From contig NZ_VITV01000003.1 of the NCBI RefSeq assembly GCF_007828035.1, forward strand, positions 682,001 to 746,000: 64,000 bases of DNA, written 5' to 3'. Both the position numbers and the translations under genes were made by a program. Numbering within the stretch: position 1 is the first letter of the stretch; the number at the start of each line of letters is the position of its first letter. Origin of the DNA: Nitrospirillum amazonense. Its GTDB lineage: Bacteria > Pseudomonadota > Alphaproteobacteria > Azospirillales > Azospirillaceae. Under the pieces are notes generated by a model. It made no database searches, had not been told where the DNA came from, and saw only the letters and a list, made by a program, of their open reading frames with translations. Below, piece by piece: positions 18,043-28,005 of this stretch.

Positions 18043-18981
18043 CTAGGCCGACCGGCGGAGGGACTGGGGCGGCGCGCCGAAGGTGCGGATAAAGGCCCGC
18101 CGCATGCGCTCGGTGTCGCCGAATCCCGTTTCGATAGCGATACGGTCCAGCGAAGCCGGACTTTCCTCCACCAAATCCCGCGCCACCTCCAGCCGCAGCT
18201 GCTCCACCGCCTTGGCCGGCGTCAGTCCCTGCTCGGCGGCGAAGGCGCGGGCGAAGTTGCGCGGGCTCATGGCCGCCTGCGCCGCCAGTTCCTCCACCGT
18301 CAGGGGACGCGCCAGATTGTCGCGCACCCAGGCCAGCAGGTCGCCGAAGCGGCTGCTGGTGCCTTGCATCTCCAGCAGGGTGGAGAATTGCGACTGTCCG
18401 CCCTGGCGGCGGTAGGGCACGACAAGTTGGCGGGCGGTGCGCCGGGCGATGGCCTCGCCCTGGTCCTCCGCCACCAGGGCCAGCGCCAGGTCGATGCCGG
18501 CGGTGATGCCGGCCGACGTCCAGAAGACGCCGTCGCGGATGAAGATGCGGTCGGCCTCCAGCCGCACCTGGGGGAAGCGCCGGGCGAAAGAGCTGGTGCG
18601 GTACCAGTGGGTCGTGACCCGTCGCCCGTCTAAAAGCCCAGCAGCGGCCAGCAGAAAGGTGCCGGAACAGACGCTGGTGACCCGCCGAGCATGCCCCGCC
18701 ACGGCACGGGCATAGTCCAGCAAGGCGAGCACGGCGCTGGCGGCGTTCACCCCCTCGCCACCCGCCACCACCAGCGTGTCCACCTGTGCCGGGTCCACCA
18801 GCGGCCCCGCCATCAGCAGGGCGCCGGAAGAACTGGCGACCGGCCCCGCCGCCAGCGCCATGACGCGGATGTCATAGGGTTGGCGGGCGTAGCGGCCCGC
18901 GATCTCGAACGCCGCCAGGGGTCCCGTGACGTCCAGGATCTGGAACCCGGGATAAGCCAGGAAGGCGATGGTGCGGGCCAT
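18043..18981 (-). CDS. GlxA-family transcriptional regulator (DJ-1 domain plus AraC HTH)
   Basis: 312 residues. The N-terminal DJ-1/PfpI-like domain (MARTIAFLAYPGFQILDVTG; VTSVCSGTFLLAAAGLL) is joined to a C-terminal AraC/XylS double helix-turn-helix (LTVEELAAQAAMSPRNFARA; LDRIAIETGFGDTERMRRAF). ATG 18981 starts the conserved domain; an upstream extension in frame is not conserved-looking. It is divergent from a stand-alone DJ-1 enzyme gene, so regulator and enzyme probably share control through the 107-base gap. The pairing resembles inhR/inhA (isonitrile hydratase) loci. Confidence 0.88.
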   Translation of the reverse strand: MARTIAFLAYPGFQILDVTGPLAAFEIAGRYARQPYDIRVMALAAGPVASSSGALLMAGPLVDPAQVDTLVVAGGEGVNAASAVLALLDYARAVAGHARRVTSVCSGTFLLAAAGLLDGRRVTTHWYRTSSFARRFPQVRLEADRIFIRDGVFWTSAGITAGIDLALALVAEDQGEAIARRTARQLVVPYRRQGGQSQFSTLLEMQGTSSRFGDLLAWVRDNLARPLTVEELAAQAAMSPRNFARAFAAEQGLTPAKAVEQLRLEVARDLVEESPASLDRIAIETGFGDTERMRRAFIRTFGAPPQSLRRSA

Positions 18982-18997
18982 GGGTGTTGTACCATCA

Positions 18998-19034
18998 TTG
19001 GCAGGAAAGGTGGGATTTATGGCATTGCTGCCAA
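18998..19034. promoter_or_regulatory. Inverted repeat in GlxA/DJ-1 divergent region
   Basis: TTGGCAG (18998-19004) and CTGCCAA (19028-19034) form 7-base inverted arms whose centres are 30 bases apart, about three helical turns. This is suited to a pair of AraC-type DNA-binding domains. Assignment to the GlxA-like regulator is inference. Confidence 0.35.
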
Positions 19035-19088
19035 CACCTGTCGAGGGCACGGTTGGGCCATCCCATGCCGCCAGCCCGGAGCTTTCCC

Positions 19089-19781
19089 ATGAGCCAGCCC
19101 GCCTTCACCATCGTTGAAGTCGTCTTCCCCCTGATGACCCAACTGGACTTCACCGCCCCGCACCAGGTGTTCAGCCGCCTGCCCGGCATCACCACCCGCG
19201 TGGCGTCCGCCACCGGCGGCACCATCGCCTCGCACGAGGGCCTGCGGTTTGAGGGGACGGAGCGGCTGGCCGACATCCAGGCCTGCGACCTGCTGTTCAT
19301 TCCCGGCGGCATGGGCATTGCCGCCGTGCTGAACGACGCCGAGACCATGGCCCAGGTGCGCCGCCTGGCCGGGGGCGCCCGCTACCTGACCTCGGTCTGC
19401 ACCGGGTCGCTGGTCCTGGCCGGGGCCGGCTTGCTGAAGGGCAAGCGGGCGGCCTGCCATTGGGCCTGGCGCGGCCAGCTGGCCCGGTTCGGCGCCATTC
19501 CCGACGCTGGCCGCGTGGTGCGCGACGGCGACATCATCACCGGCGGCGGCGTCACCGCCGGCCTGGACTTCGCCTTCACCGTGGCCGCCGAGATCGTGGG
19601 CCCCGACGCGGCGGAGGCCCTGCTGCTGATGCTGGAATATGCGCCCGAGCCACCCTTCGCCGGCGGCCGCCCGGAACTGGCGCGGCCGGAGGTAAGGCAG
19701 CGGGTGGATGAGATCTACGGCGCCATCCTGCCCAAGCGCATGGCGGAGGTGGAGGAGTTCGCCCGCCGCATGTCGCCCTAA
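19089..19781 (+). CDS. DJ-1/PfpI-family protein, isonitrile hydratase-like
   Basis: 230 residues of the DJ-1 superfamily. The nucleophile elbow is LTSVCTGSLVLAGAGLL with Cys104-Thr105, and Asp20 lies in TQLDFTAPHQVF. Known isonitrile hydratase (InhA) uses Asp17, Cys101 and Thr102 in the same spacing, so hydration of an isonitrile to an N-formyl amine is a reasonable proposal. Start 19089 has CGGAG upstream; an in-frame extension to 18984 would cross the divergent control region. Its stop overlaps the stop region of the convergent histidine kinase by four bases. Confidence 0.8.
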   Translation: MSQPAFTIVEVVFPLMTQLDFTAPHQVFSRLPGITTRVASATGGTIASHEGLRFEGTERLADIQACDLLFIPGGMGIAAVLNDAETMAQVRRLAGGARYLTSVCTGSLVLAGAGLLKGKRAACHWAWRGQLARFGAIPDAGRVVRDGDIITGGGVTAGLDFAFTVAAEIVGPDAAEALLLMLEYAPEPPFAGGRPELARPEVRQRVDEIYGAILPKRMAEVEEFARRMSP

Positions 19782-21145
19782 GCCAAGCGCATCCGCGCCT
19801 TGAGCCCCGGATGATTATCCGCCAGGTCGAAGGCGCCGCCGTGCAACTTGGCGACGGCGCTGACCAGGCTGAGGCCCAGGCCGACGCCGGGGGTGCCGCG
19901 GCCGGCGTCGCCCCGGTAGAAGCGTTCCGTCACCCTTGGCTTTTCATCGTCCGGGATGCCGGGGCCATTGTCGCTGACCGACATCTCGACCTTGCCATCC
20001 GCGCCGCTGCCGACCTCCACCGTGATGGCGCCACCCTCGGGCGTGAACTTCAGGGCGTTGTCGATCAGGTTGCCCACGGCCTGGGCCAGCAGGATGGGGT
20101 CGCCCAGGATGGTCATCATACCCTCATCGCCCTGGAAGGTCAGGGAGACGCCCTTCAGTTCCGCCGCCGGCAGGTAGAATTCCACGGCGCCCGCCGCCAC
20201 CTCCGCCACGTTGACCTCGGCAAAGCCGGAACGGCGGGCGCCGGTATCGATCTCCGCCAGGCGCAGAAGGGCGTTGAAGATGCCGATGACCCGGTCGACG
20301 TCGGCCACGGCCCCGTCCACCTCGGCATAGGTCTCGGCCAGGGGCGGCCGGGTGACGCTGACCTCCTCCAGCCGCGACCGCAGCTCCGCCAAGGGGGTGC
20401 GTAAATCGTGGGCGATGGCGTTGGAGACGTTGCGCACGCCGTGCACCAGCTGCTCGATCTGGTCCAGCATGCCGTTGATGGTGCGCGACAGGGTGTTGAA
20501 CTCGTCCTGCCCCCGGGTGGTGGGCAGGCGGCGCGACAGGTCGCCCTGGACGATGCCGGTGGCGGTGCGGCTGAGATCGTCGATGCGGCGCAGCACCGCC
20601 CGGCGGATGAGGAAGCCGCCCAGCATGCCCAGCAGCAGCAGAACGCACATCGCCGCCAGCAGGCTGTACCAGAAGCGCTGCTCCAGCGGACGAAAGTGGG
20701 CCATGTCGCGCGCCACCACCAGGTGATAGCCGCCGGGCAGCACCACATGCACCAGGCGCGCCTGCACCGTCCGGCCGTTCAGCTTGATCGGGGCGTTGTA
20801 GACGCCCTGCCGTTCGGGAAAGTCGCCGGGCCAGGCCGGGAGGTTGCCCGCCAGCACGGTGTGCGCCGCATCCGTCAGCAGCAGGAGGCGCTCCGCCGCG
20901 ATCTGCATGCTCATGCGCTCATTGAGGAAGGCCACCAGCCCATCGGGCCCGCGCTGGCGGAACACCTCGGTGAAGCGCTGCGCGTCCTCCTGCAGGATCT
21001 CGGTGCGGCCGTCGTCGATGGTGACCCGCCAGGCATAGCCCAGGGGGGCGGCGAACAGCACCAGGGTCACCAGGCCCAGCAGCACATAGCTGAAGGCCAG
21101 GGTATAGGCGGATGAGCGCAAGGGCGAGGCGGGGGCCGGCGCCAT
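19778..21145 (-). CDS. Sensor histidine kinase of the efflux operon
   Basis: 455 residues. TM1 is at ~13-36, a ~120-residue periplasmic sensor follows, and TM2 is at ~159-180. HAMP comes next, then a HisKA dimerisation domain with phospho-acceptor His246 in AIAHDLRTPL and an HATPase domain (N box NLIDNALKF, G boxes DNGPGIP and GVGLGLSL). It is last in the operon nodT-adaptor-RND-regulator-kinase, one base after the regulator stop, so it should report on cell-envelope stress or pump substrate and phosphorylate the neighbouring response regulator. Confidence 0.93.
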   Translation of the reverse strand: MAPAPASPLRSSAYTLAFSYVLLGLVTLVLFAAPLGYAWRVTIDDGRTEILQEDAQRFTEVFRQRGPDGLVAFLNERMSMQIAAERLLLLTDAAHTVLAGNLPAWPGDFPERQGVYNAPIKLNGRTVQARLVHVVLPGGYHLVVARDMAHFRPLEQRFWYSLLAAMCVLLLLGMLGGFLIRRAVLRRIDDLSRTATGIVQGDLSRRLPTTRGQDEFNTLSRTINGMLDQIEQLVHGVRNVSNAIAHDLRTPLAELRSRLEEVSVTRPPLAETYAEVDGAVADVDRVIGIFNALLRLAEIDTGARRSGFAEVNVAEVAAGAVEFYLPAAELKGVSLTFQGDEGMMTILGDPILLAQAVGNLIDNALKFTPEGGAITVEVGSGADGKVEMSVSDNGPGIPDDEKPRVTERFYRGDAGRGTPGVGLGLSLVSAVAKLHGGAFDLADNHPGLKARMRLA

Positions 21146-21146
21146 G

Positions 21147-21830
21147 TCAGCCGCCCGCCGTCATCATGTAGCCGGCGTTGCGCACCGTGCGCAGCAGCGG
21201 CGGCTCCCCCTCCCCCTCGATCTTCTGGCGCAGCTTGCTGATGTGCACGTCGACCACGTTGGTCTGGGGGTCGAAGTGATAGCCCCAGACGCCTTCCAGC
21301 AGCATGGTGCGGGTTACCACCTGGTCGACATGGCGCATCAGGTATTCCAGCAGCTTGAACTCCTGGTTCTGCAGGGTGATGACCCGCTCGCCCCGGGTCA
21401 CCTTGCGCGACAGCAGGTTCATGCGCAGGTCCCCTACCGCCAGGTTGGTTTCCGGCACGGCGCCGGTGGGCGACCGGCGCATCAGGGCGTCCAGGCGCGC
21501 CAGCAGCTCGCCGAAGGCGAAAGGCTTGGTCAGGTAATCGTCGCCGCCGCTGCGCAGGCCCTTGATGCGCTCATCCACGCTGCTGAGCGCGCTGAGGATC
21601 AGGACCGGCGTCTGCGTGCCCATCTTGCGCAGGGTCTCGATGATGGTCAGCCCGTCGATGTCGCCCGGCAGCATGCGGTCCATGACGATGACGTCGAAGG
21701 GTTCGCCCGTCGCCAGGAACATGCCGTCCCGCCCGTTGTCGACATGCTCCACGGTGTGTCCCGCCTCGCGCAATCCCTTCACGACGAAGCGCGACACCCG
21801 TTCGTTATCCTCGACCAGTAGCACCTTCAT
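21147..21830 (-). CDS. OmpR-family response regulator
   Basis: 227 residues. The receiver domain has phospho-acceptor Asp51 (VIVMDRMLPG) and the acidic pair Glu7-Asp8. The C-terminal OmpR/PhoB winged helix ends with TVRNAGYMM, which aligns to the usual TVRGxGYxL wing. It is encoded between the RND permease (27-base gap) and the kinase. OmpR-type proteins bind tandem direct repeats, and such a repeat pair lies upstream of this operon at 27768-27801, so autoregulation is likely. Confidence 0.93.
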   Translation of the reverse strand: MKVLLVEDNERVSRFVVKGLREAGHTVEHVDNGRDGMFLATGEPFDVIVMDRMLPGDIDGLTIIETLRKMGTQTPVLILSALSSVDERIKGLRSGGDDYLTKPFAFGELLARLDALMRRSPTGAVPETNLAVGDLRMNLLSRKVTRGERVITLQNQEFKLLEYLMRHVDQVVTRTMLLEGVWGYHFDPQTNVVDVHISKLRQKIEGEGEPPLLRTVRNAGYMMTAGG

Positions 21831-21857
21831 GGCAGCACCTTCATGGCGCGTCCCCCC

Positions 21858-24800
21858 TCAATCGCCCGTGCCCAGGGCCGCGCGCGGCCGGGCGTGACCT
21901 TCATGCGCCGCCTTGGCCTTGCCCCGGCGGTTCAGCCAGTCGTTCACCCGGTCCAGGTAGAGATAGACCACCGGCGTGGTGAACAGGGTCAGGATCTGGC
22001 TCAGGATCAGGCCGCCCACCATGGTGATGCCCAACGGCTTGCGCAGTTCGGAGCCCGTGCCGTTCTCCAGCATCAGCGGCAGGGCGCCCAGCAAGGCCGC
22101 CATGGTGGTCATCATGATGGGGCGGAAACGCAGCAGGCAGGCCTGGCGGATGGACTCGATGGGGGCCATGTGCTGCTCCCGTTCCGCCTGGATGGCGAAG
22201 TCCACCATCATGATGCCGTTCTTCTTCACGATGCCGATCAGCAGGATGATGCCGATGAGCGCGATGACCGACAGGTCGTAGTGGAAGATCATGAGCATCA
22301 GCAGGGCCCCCACGCCCGCCGACGGCAGCGTGGATAGGATGGTCAGCGGGTGGATGTAACTTTCATACAGCATGCCCAGGATGATGTAGACGGCCACCAG
22401 CGCCGCGGCGATCAGATAGGGCTGGGTCGCCAGCGAGGCCTGAAAGGCCTGGGCCGTACCCTGGAACGTACCGTTGACCGAGGACGGCATGCCCATCTCC
22501 GCCTGGGCATGCTGGATGACCTGCACCGCCTCGCCCAGGGACACGCCGGGCGCCAGGTTGAACGACAGGGTCACCGCCGGGAACTGACCCAGGTGGTTGA
22601 TGGACAGGAAGTTCACATGGTTGGTGTCGTACTTCACGAAGGTGGACAGCGGCACCTGCTGACCGGTCACGGGTGACTTGATGTACAGCTTGTTCAGGGT
22701 GTCGGGGCTGGACTGCAGCTCCGGCGTGATTTCCAGCACCACGTGATAGCTGTTCAGCTGGGTGAAGTACTGGGTCACCTGCCGCTGGCCGAAGGCATCA
22801 TAGAGGGTGCTGTCGATCAGCGAGGGCTGGATGCCGAAGCGGGCGGCCTGGTCGCGGTCGATCACCAGGTTCAGGGTGGTGCCGTTGGTCTGCTGGTCGG
22901 TGGCGACGTCGCGCAACTGGGGCAGGCCCTTAAGCTTGTCCAGCAGCTTGGGCGCCCAGTCGTTCAGTTCGCCCAGGTCGGCGTCCTGCAGGGTGTACTG
23001 GTACTGCGTGCGGGCCAGGCGGCCGCCCACGTTCAAATCCTGGCTGGCCTGCAGGAACAGGGTGGCGCCCTTGACCTTGGCCAGCTTGGGCCGCAGGCGC
23101 GCGATGATCTGGTCGGCGGTGGCGGTGCGCTGGCCGCGCGGCTTCAGGCCGATGACGATGAAGCCGTTGTTGATGGGCCGCCCGCCGCCGCCGACCGAGG
23201 TGGCCCAGGCGGCCACGTCCGGATCCTGGGCGACGATGTCGGTCAGCTGGTGCTGCAACCGCACCATCTCATTGAAGGACACGTCCTGCGAGGCGTCGGC
23301 CAGGCCGGCGATGATGCCGGTGTCCTGCTGGGGGAAGAAGCCCTTAGGGATGGCGACGTACAGCACGCCGGTGGCCGCCACCGTGGCGAAGAACACCATC
23401 AGGGTCAGGCGCTGGTGCCGCAGCACGAAGTCCAGGCCGCGGCCGTACTTGGCCACCAGCCAGTCGAAGCAGCCCTCGATGAACAGGTAGGCCCTGCCGT
23501 GGCGGGCGTGTTTCTCATCCTTCAGGAACAGCGCGCTCATCATCGGCGACAGGGTCAGCGAGACGAAGGCGGAGACGGCGATGGTCATGGTGACGGTGAT
23601 GGCGAATTCGCGCATCAGCCGGCCGACGATGCCGCCCATCAGCAGCAGGGGGATGAACACGGCCACCAGCGACACGCTGATGGACATGATGGTGAAGCCG
23701 ATCTCGCCGGCCCCCTTCAGCGCCGCCTCCTTGGGCGACATGCCCTCCTCGATGTGGCGGTAGATGTTCTCCACCATCACGATGGCGTCGTCGACGACGA
23801 AGCCCACGGCGATGGTCAGGCCCATGAGCGACAGGTTGTCCAGGCTGAAGCCCAGCAGGTACATCAGCGCCGCGGTGCCGAACAGGGCCAGCGGCACGGT
23901 CACGCCGGGGATCAGCGTGGCCCACAGGTTGCGCAGGAACAGGAAGATGACCATGACCACCAGGAAGATGGTCAGCAGCAGGGTGAACTGGACATCCTCC
24001 ACCGAGGCCTTGATGGTGGTGGTGCGGTCGATGACCTTGTCCATCTTCACGCCCGGGGGCACCGCCGCCATGACCTGGGGCAGCATATTTTCCACCTTCG
24101 ACACGATGTCGATGATGTTGGCGCCGGGCTGCTTGAACACCTGCAGGATGATGCCGGGGCCGTTGTTCTGCCAGGCCAGCAGCTGGTTGTTCTCCGGCCC
24201 GTCCACCGCCACGCCGATGTCGCGGATGCGCACGGGCGCCCCGTTCTTGTAGGCGACGATGACGTCGTTCCACGGCTCCGCCTTCAACAGCTGGTCGTTG
24301 TTGTAGATGACGAAGTTGTGGGCGATGCCGTTGATGGAACCCTTGGGCGCGTTGACCGTGGCCGTGGGGATGACCGCCGCGATGTCCTCAAGCTGGATGC
24401 CCAGGGCCGCGATCTTGGCCGGGTCCACCTGCACGCGCACGGCCGGCTTCTGCTGACCGCCGACGGAGACCTGGCCCACGCCCGGGATCTGGGACAGGCG
24501 CTGGGCGATGACGTTCTCCGCGAAGTCGTCGACCGTGGTCAGGGGCAGGTTGTCGGAATGGACCGAGTACACCAGGATGGAGCTGTCGGCCGGGTTGATC
24601 TTGCGATAGGTGGGCGGCGACGGCAGGTTCTTGGGCAGCTGGCCGCCGGCAGCGTCGATGGCGGTCTGCACGTCCTGCGCCGCCGCGTCGATGTTGCGGT
24701 TGAGGTCGAACTGAAGCGTCACCTGGGTGCTGCCCAGCGTGCTGGTCGACGTCATCTGGGCAACACCAGGGATGGCGGCGAACTGGGTTTCCAGCGGCTG

Positions 24801-24992
24801 CGCCACGCTGGACGCCATGGTTTCCGGACTGGCGCCCGGCAGGTTGGCCGAGACCTGGATGGTGGGGAAATCCACCTGCGGCAGCGGCGCCACCGGCAGC
24901 AGCGGATAGGCCACCATGCCCACCAGCAGCACACCCAGCATGAGGAGCGAGGTGGCGATGGGCCGGGTGATGAAGGGGCTGGAGAGGCTCAT
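21858..24992 (-). CDS. RND multidrug efflux permease (MdtB/MdtC-like)
   Basis: 1044 residues, full length for the HAE1 family. Hallmarks are [20 protein letters not shown] near the N-terminus, the TM4 Asp pair in [20 protein letters not shown], and a C-terminal [20 protein letters not shown] block. The closest well-known relatives are MdtB/MdtC. Here a single permease is present, so it would form a homotrimer. It is overlapped by four bases with the adaptor stop (ATGA), and precedes the response regulator. Confidence 0.93.
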   Translation of the reverse strand: MSLSSPFITRPIATSLLMLGVLLVGMVAYPLLPVAPLPQVDFPTIQVSANLPGASPETMASSVAQPLETQFAAIPGVAQMTSTSTLGSTQVTLQFDLNRNIDAAAQDVQTAIDAAGGQLPKNLPSPPTYRKINPADSSILVYSVHSDNLPLTTVDDFAENVIAQRLSQIPGVGQVSVGGQQKPAVRVQVDPAKIAALGIQLEDIAAVIPTATVNAPKGSINGIAHNFVIYNNDQLLKAEPWNDVIVAYKNGAPVRIRDIGVAVDGPENNQLLAWQNNGPGIILQVFKQPGANIIDIVSKVENMLPQVMAAVPPGVKMDKVIDRTTTIKASVEDVQFTLLLTIFLVVMVIFLFLRNLWATLIPGVTVPLALFGTAALMYLLGFSLDNLSLMGLTIAVGFVVDDAIVMVENIYRHIEEGMSPKEAALKGAGEIGFTIMSISVSLVAVFIPLLLMGGIVGRLMREFAITVTMTIAVSAFVSLTLSPMMSALFLKDEKHARHGRAYLFIEGCFDWLVAKYGRGLDFVLRHQRLTLMVFFATVAATGVLYVAIPKGFFPQQDTGIIAGLADASQDVSFNEMVRLQHQLTDIVAQDPDVAAWATSVGGGGRPINNGFIVIGLKPRGQRTATADQIIARLRPKLAKVKGATLFLQASQDLNVGGRLARTQYQYTLQDADLGELNDWAPKLLDKLKGLPQLRDVATDQQTNGTTLNLVIDRDQAARFGIQPSLIDSTLYDAFGQRQVTQYFTQLNSYHVVLEITPELQSSPDTLNKLYIKSPVTGQQVPLSTFVKYDTNHVNFLSINHLGQFPAVTLSFNLAPGVSLGEAVQVIQHAQAEMGMPSSVNGTFQGTAQAFQASLATQPYLIAAALVAVYIILGMLYESYIHPLTILSTLPSAGVGALLMLMIFHYDLSVIALIGIILLIGIVKKNGIMMVDFAIQAEREQHMAPIESIRQACLLRFRPIMMTTMAALLGALPLMLENGTGSELRKPLGITMVGGLILSQILTLFTTPVVYLYLDRVNDWLNRRGKAKAAHEGHARPRAALGTGD

Positions 24993-26197
24993 GGCTGCTT
25001 GCCTTCCGTATTGGTGGAGCTGGCGTCGGCCGTCTTGGCCTCGCCGGCCACCGTCACCTTGACGCCCGGTTGCAGGCGGTAGGCGTTGCTGGTGGTGACG
25101 CGCTCACCAGCCTGCAGGCCCTTGGCCACGACGACCGTGTCGCCGGTGGTCTCCGCCGTTTCGATGGGCCGCATTTCCACCGTGGAGTCCGGCTTCACGA
25201 CATAGGCGTAGAGGCCGTTGGGCCCGCGCTGCAAAGCGGCGCTGGGGATGGTCAGCGCGCCGCGGCGCGTCTGCTTCAGCAGCTTCACGTTCACGAACTG
25301 GCCCGGCCACAGATGCTCATCCGTGTTGGGGAACTGGGCCTTCAGCCGCACGGTGCCGGTGGTGGGGTCGATCTGGTTGTCCACCAGCATGACGGTGCCG
25401 GTGGCCAGATCCGTCTTGCCGTCGCGCGACACGGCGGTGACGGTCAGCGGACCCTGGGCCATAGCCTGGCTGACGGCCAGGCGGTCCTCTTCCGGCAGGG
25501 TGAAGATGACGGAGATGGGCTGCATCTGCGTCACCACCACGATGCCGGTGCCGCTGGCCGCATGCAGGTTGTTGCCAGGGTCGACCTGACGGATGCCCGT
25601 CCGCCCCTGGATGGGGGAGGTGATGCGGGTATAGTCCAGCTGGGTCTTGGCGTTGTCGATGGCGGCCTGGTCGCTTTTGATCTGGGCCTGCAACTGGTCG
25701 ACCTGGGCTTTGGCCGTGTCCACCGTCTGCTTGCTGGCCAGGTTCTGCGGTGCCAGGCGGGTGTAGCGCTCCAAATCGGCGCGGGCGTTGGCCAACTGCG
25801 CCTCATCCTTGGCCTTGGTAGCCAGCGCCTGGTCGTACGCTGCCTGGTACAGGCGCGGGTCGATTTGCGCCAGCAGGTCGCCCGGCTTCACCGTCTGGCC
25901 TTCGGTGAAGGCGACCTTGTCGAGGGCGCCATCCACGCGAGTGGTGACCGTCACCGTGTTCAGCGATTGCACGGAGCCCAGCCCCGCCAGGTAGACGGGC
26001 GCGTCGGCCGGCGTGGCCACGGCCGTGTCCACAGCGACGGCGCCGCCCCCCTTGGCTGTCGGGGGGGCGGCCTTGCCGGCGGTGCTGGGCAGCAACTCGG
26101 CACCGGCGGCGGCGAGGATGAAGACGCCGCCCAGGCCGGCCATAACGGCGCGGGTGCGGCTGATGCGGATAGGCTTCAAGATGGGGTTCTCGCTCAT
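24989..26197 (-). CDS. RND efflux periplasmic adaptor (MdtA-like)
   Basis: 402 residues. An uncleaved N-terminal membrane anchor (residues ~17-36) is followed by a lipoyl/barrel-sandwich domain ([20 protein letters not shown]), a helical hairpin (residues ~135-210) and a beta-barrel domain ([14 protein letters not shown]). ATG 26197 begins [13 protein letters not shown]; longer in-frame starts would overlap the upstream nodT gene. Four bases separate it from the NodT stop. It joins the permease to the NodT channel. Confidence 0.92.
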   Translation of the reverse strand: MSENPILKPIRISRTRAVMAGLGGVFILAAAGAELLPSTAGKAAPPTAKGGGAVAVDTAVATPADAPVYLAGLGSVQSLNTVTVTTRVDGALDKVAFTEGQTVKPGDLLAQIDPRLYQAAYDQALATKAKDEAQLANARADLERYTRLAPQNLASKQTVDTAKAQVDQLQAQIKSDQAAIDNAKTQLDYTRITSPIQGRTGIRQVDPGNNLHAASGTGIVVVTQMQPISVIFTLPEEDRLAVSQAMAQGPLTVTAVSRDGKTDLATGTVMLVDNQIDPTTGTVRLKAQFPNTDEHLWPGQFVNVKLLKQTRRGALTIPSAALQRGPNGLYAYVVKPDSTVEMRPIETAETTGDTVVVAKGLQAGERVTTSNAYRLQPGVKVTVAGEAKTADASSTNTEGKQP

Positions 26198-26201
26198 GAT
26201 A

Positions 26202-27650
26202 TCAGCTCTGCTTCCAGCCGCCGCCCAGGGCGTTGTACAAACTGACCAAGGCCTGCAGGCGGGCGAAGCGGGCCTGGACCAAGGCATCGTTGGCGGTGAA
26301 CAAGGCGGTTTCGGTGTTCAGCACCGTCAGGACGGTGATGGTCCCGGCGGCCATTTGGGCCTGCGCCAGCTCATAGGCATGGCGCGCCGTGGCGGTCGCC
26401 TGCTCCTGCCGCGCCAGCTGCTCCGTCGTCTCGCGCACCGCGGTCAGCGCGTCCTCCACATTCCCGAAGGCGGCGCGGACGGACTTGCGGTATGTCGCCA
26501 CCAGCTCGTCATACCGGGCCTGGGCGTTGGCGTACTGCCCTTCCAGCGCCCCGCCCTCGAAGATGGGCTGGGTCAGCCCGGCGGCCAGGGAGAACAGGGC
26601 GCTGCCCGGATCGAACAGATGGGACAGCGCGTTGCTGGCATAACCGCCGGAGGCCGTCAGGTCGATGCTGGGGAAGAAGGCGGCGCGGGCCACGGTGATG
26701 TTGGCGTTGGCCGCCTTCAGCAGCGCCTCCGCCTGGGCCACGTCGGGCCGGCGGGCCAGCAATTCGGAAGGCAGGCCCGGCGTCACCTGGGGCAGCGACA
26801 GCCGGGCCAGGGTATCGTCTTCCGACAGCTCCACGGCCTCCGGCATCTGGCCCAGCAGGATGGCCAGGGCGTGCACCGACTGGCGGTACTGCTGGCGTAG
26901 GGGCGGCAGCTTGGCGTTCAGGGTGGAAACGGTGCTTTCCTGCTGCGCCACGTCCAGCGCCGTGGCGATGCCCGCGTCGGCTTGGCGGCGCAGACCGTCC
27001 AGCGTGGCCTGGCCGTTGGCCAGGTTGTCCTCCGCCACCCGCACCTGCTCCCGCAGTTCCAGGGACTGGAAATAGCTGGTGGCAACGCTGCTCAGCACCG
27101 ACAGGCGCACCGTTTCCAGGTCGTAGCGGCTGGCGTCCGCCGTGGCGAGGGCGGCGTTGGCCGTCGCCCGGTTCTTGCCCCAGAAGTCCAGTTCATAACT
27201 GGCGTTCAGGCCCACGCTGTGGGCGGTGGCGGTCTGGGCCGCGCCGGCGCTTTTGGTCCGCTGATGATCGACATCGGCGCTGGCGCCCACCGACGGCAGC
27301 AGGGCGGCGCCTGCCACCTGGGCCTGGGCGTCGGCCTCGCGCACCCGGGCCATGGCCGCGGCCAGATCGTCGTTGGCCGTCTGCGCCTGGGCGATGTAGG
27401 CGTCCAGCTGGGCGGAGCCGAAACCCTTCCACCAGTCGGCCGCCGGCCAAGCGGTGGCGGGAACCGCAGAGGGCTGGGACGTGCCCGCCTGTTCTTTCCA
27501 CACCGCCGGGGGCGGAGTGTCGGGGCGCTGGTAATCCGGCCCCACGGAACAGCCGGCCAACGCCAGCGTGGCCACGCCGGCCAAACAGCATCCCCTGAGG
27601 GCGCTAAGCTGGAAGGCGCGAAGAGGAAAAGGGGGAAACATCGGCGGCAT
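26202..27650 (-). CDS. NodT-family outer-membrane efflux lipoprotein
   Basis: 482 residues. A lipoprotein signal with lipobox LAGC (Cys at ~34) is followed by the [18 protein letters not shown] start typical of NodT/OprM factors. The body has two TolC-like repeats rich in heptads ([40 protein letters not shown]). It forms the trimeric exit duct of the tripartite pump. First gene of the five-gene operon; its ATG is either 27650 or 27641. Confidence 0.92.
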   Translation of the reverse strand: MPPMFPPFPLRAFQLSALRGCCLAGVATLALAGCSVGPDYQRPDTPPPAVWKEQAGTSQPSAVPATAWPAADWWKGFGSAQLDAYIAQAQTANDDLAAAMARVREADAQAQVAGAALLPSVGASADVDHQRTKSAGAAQTATAHSVGLNASYELDFWGKNRATANAALATADASRYDLETVRLSVLSSVATSYFQSLELREQVRVAEDNLANGQATLDGLRRQADAGIATALDVAQQESTVSTLNAKLPPLRQQYRQSVHALAILLGQMPEAVELSEDDTLARLSLPQVTPGLPSELLARRPDVAQAEALLKAANANITVARAAFFPSIDLTASGGYASNALSHLFDPGSALFSLAAGLTQPIFEGGALEGQYANAQARYDELVATYRKSVRAAFGNVEDALTAVRETTEQLARQEQATATARHAYELAQAQMAAGTITVLTVLNTETALFTANDALVQARFARLQALVSLYNALGGGWKQS

Positions 27651-28005
27651 CGTCCAAGTCGCAGGAAGCCAAGGGTGGGGGCACCATGGGCGGGACGCTA
27701 ACGCCGGCGGGGTTTAGCCAGCGTGGGCGATTTATTAACTCCGCTTAATCTGGCCCATCCTCATCCCCTACCTAGGTTTACCCATCTTCTACCTAGGTTT
27801 AACCCCGGTCCGGGCGGCGCGTCGAAGCCCCGCCCGGATCATAGACAAAACTGCCATTTTCATTTTTACGTATTTATACTGTTATTTCATATTATTTACA
27901 CTTGACGTTCGTTAACGGTTCACTCCACATTTCCCAATATCGGATGTCGCCTCTGTGAAATAGCGACGCCCAACCCGGCCACCGGACTAAAGGCAGATCA
28001 CCGCC
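27651..28005. other. 355-base divergent intergenic region
   Basis: Separates nodT (leftward) from the sulfonate-type binding protein (rightward). It holds the paired CTACCTAGGTTTA repeats (27768-27801), an AT-rich tract (about 27846-27900) that probably contains the rightward promoter, and the palindrome CGTTAACG near 27909. A TTGACG at 27902 has no convincing -10 box at 17 bases. No open reading frame looks real. Confidence 0.5.
27768..27801 (-). promoter_or_regulatory. Tandem 21-bp-phased response-regulator-type element
   Basis: CTACCTAGGTTTA occurs at 27768-27780 and again at 27789-27801, 21 bases apart (two helical turns, same DNA face). Read toward nodT, the element is TAAACCTAGGTAG twice, and the second copy continues GGGATG. 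It lies about 118-151 bases before the nodT start. A matching two-module element precedes the AraC gene at 52348. Confidence 0.55.
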
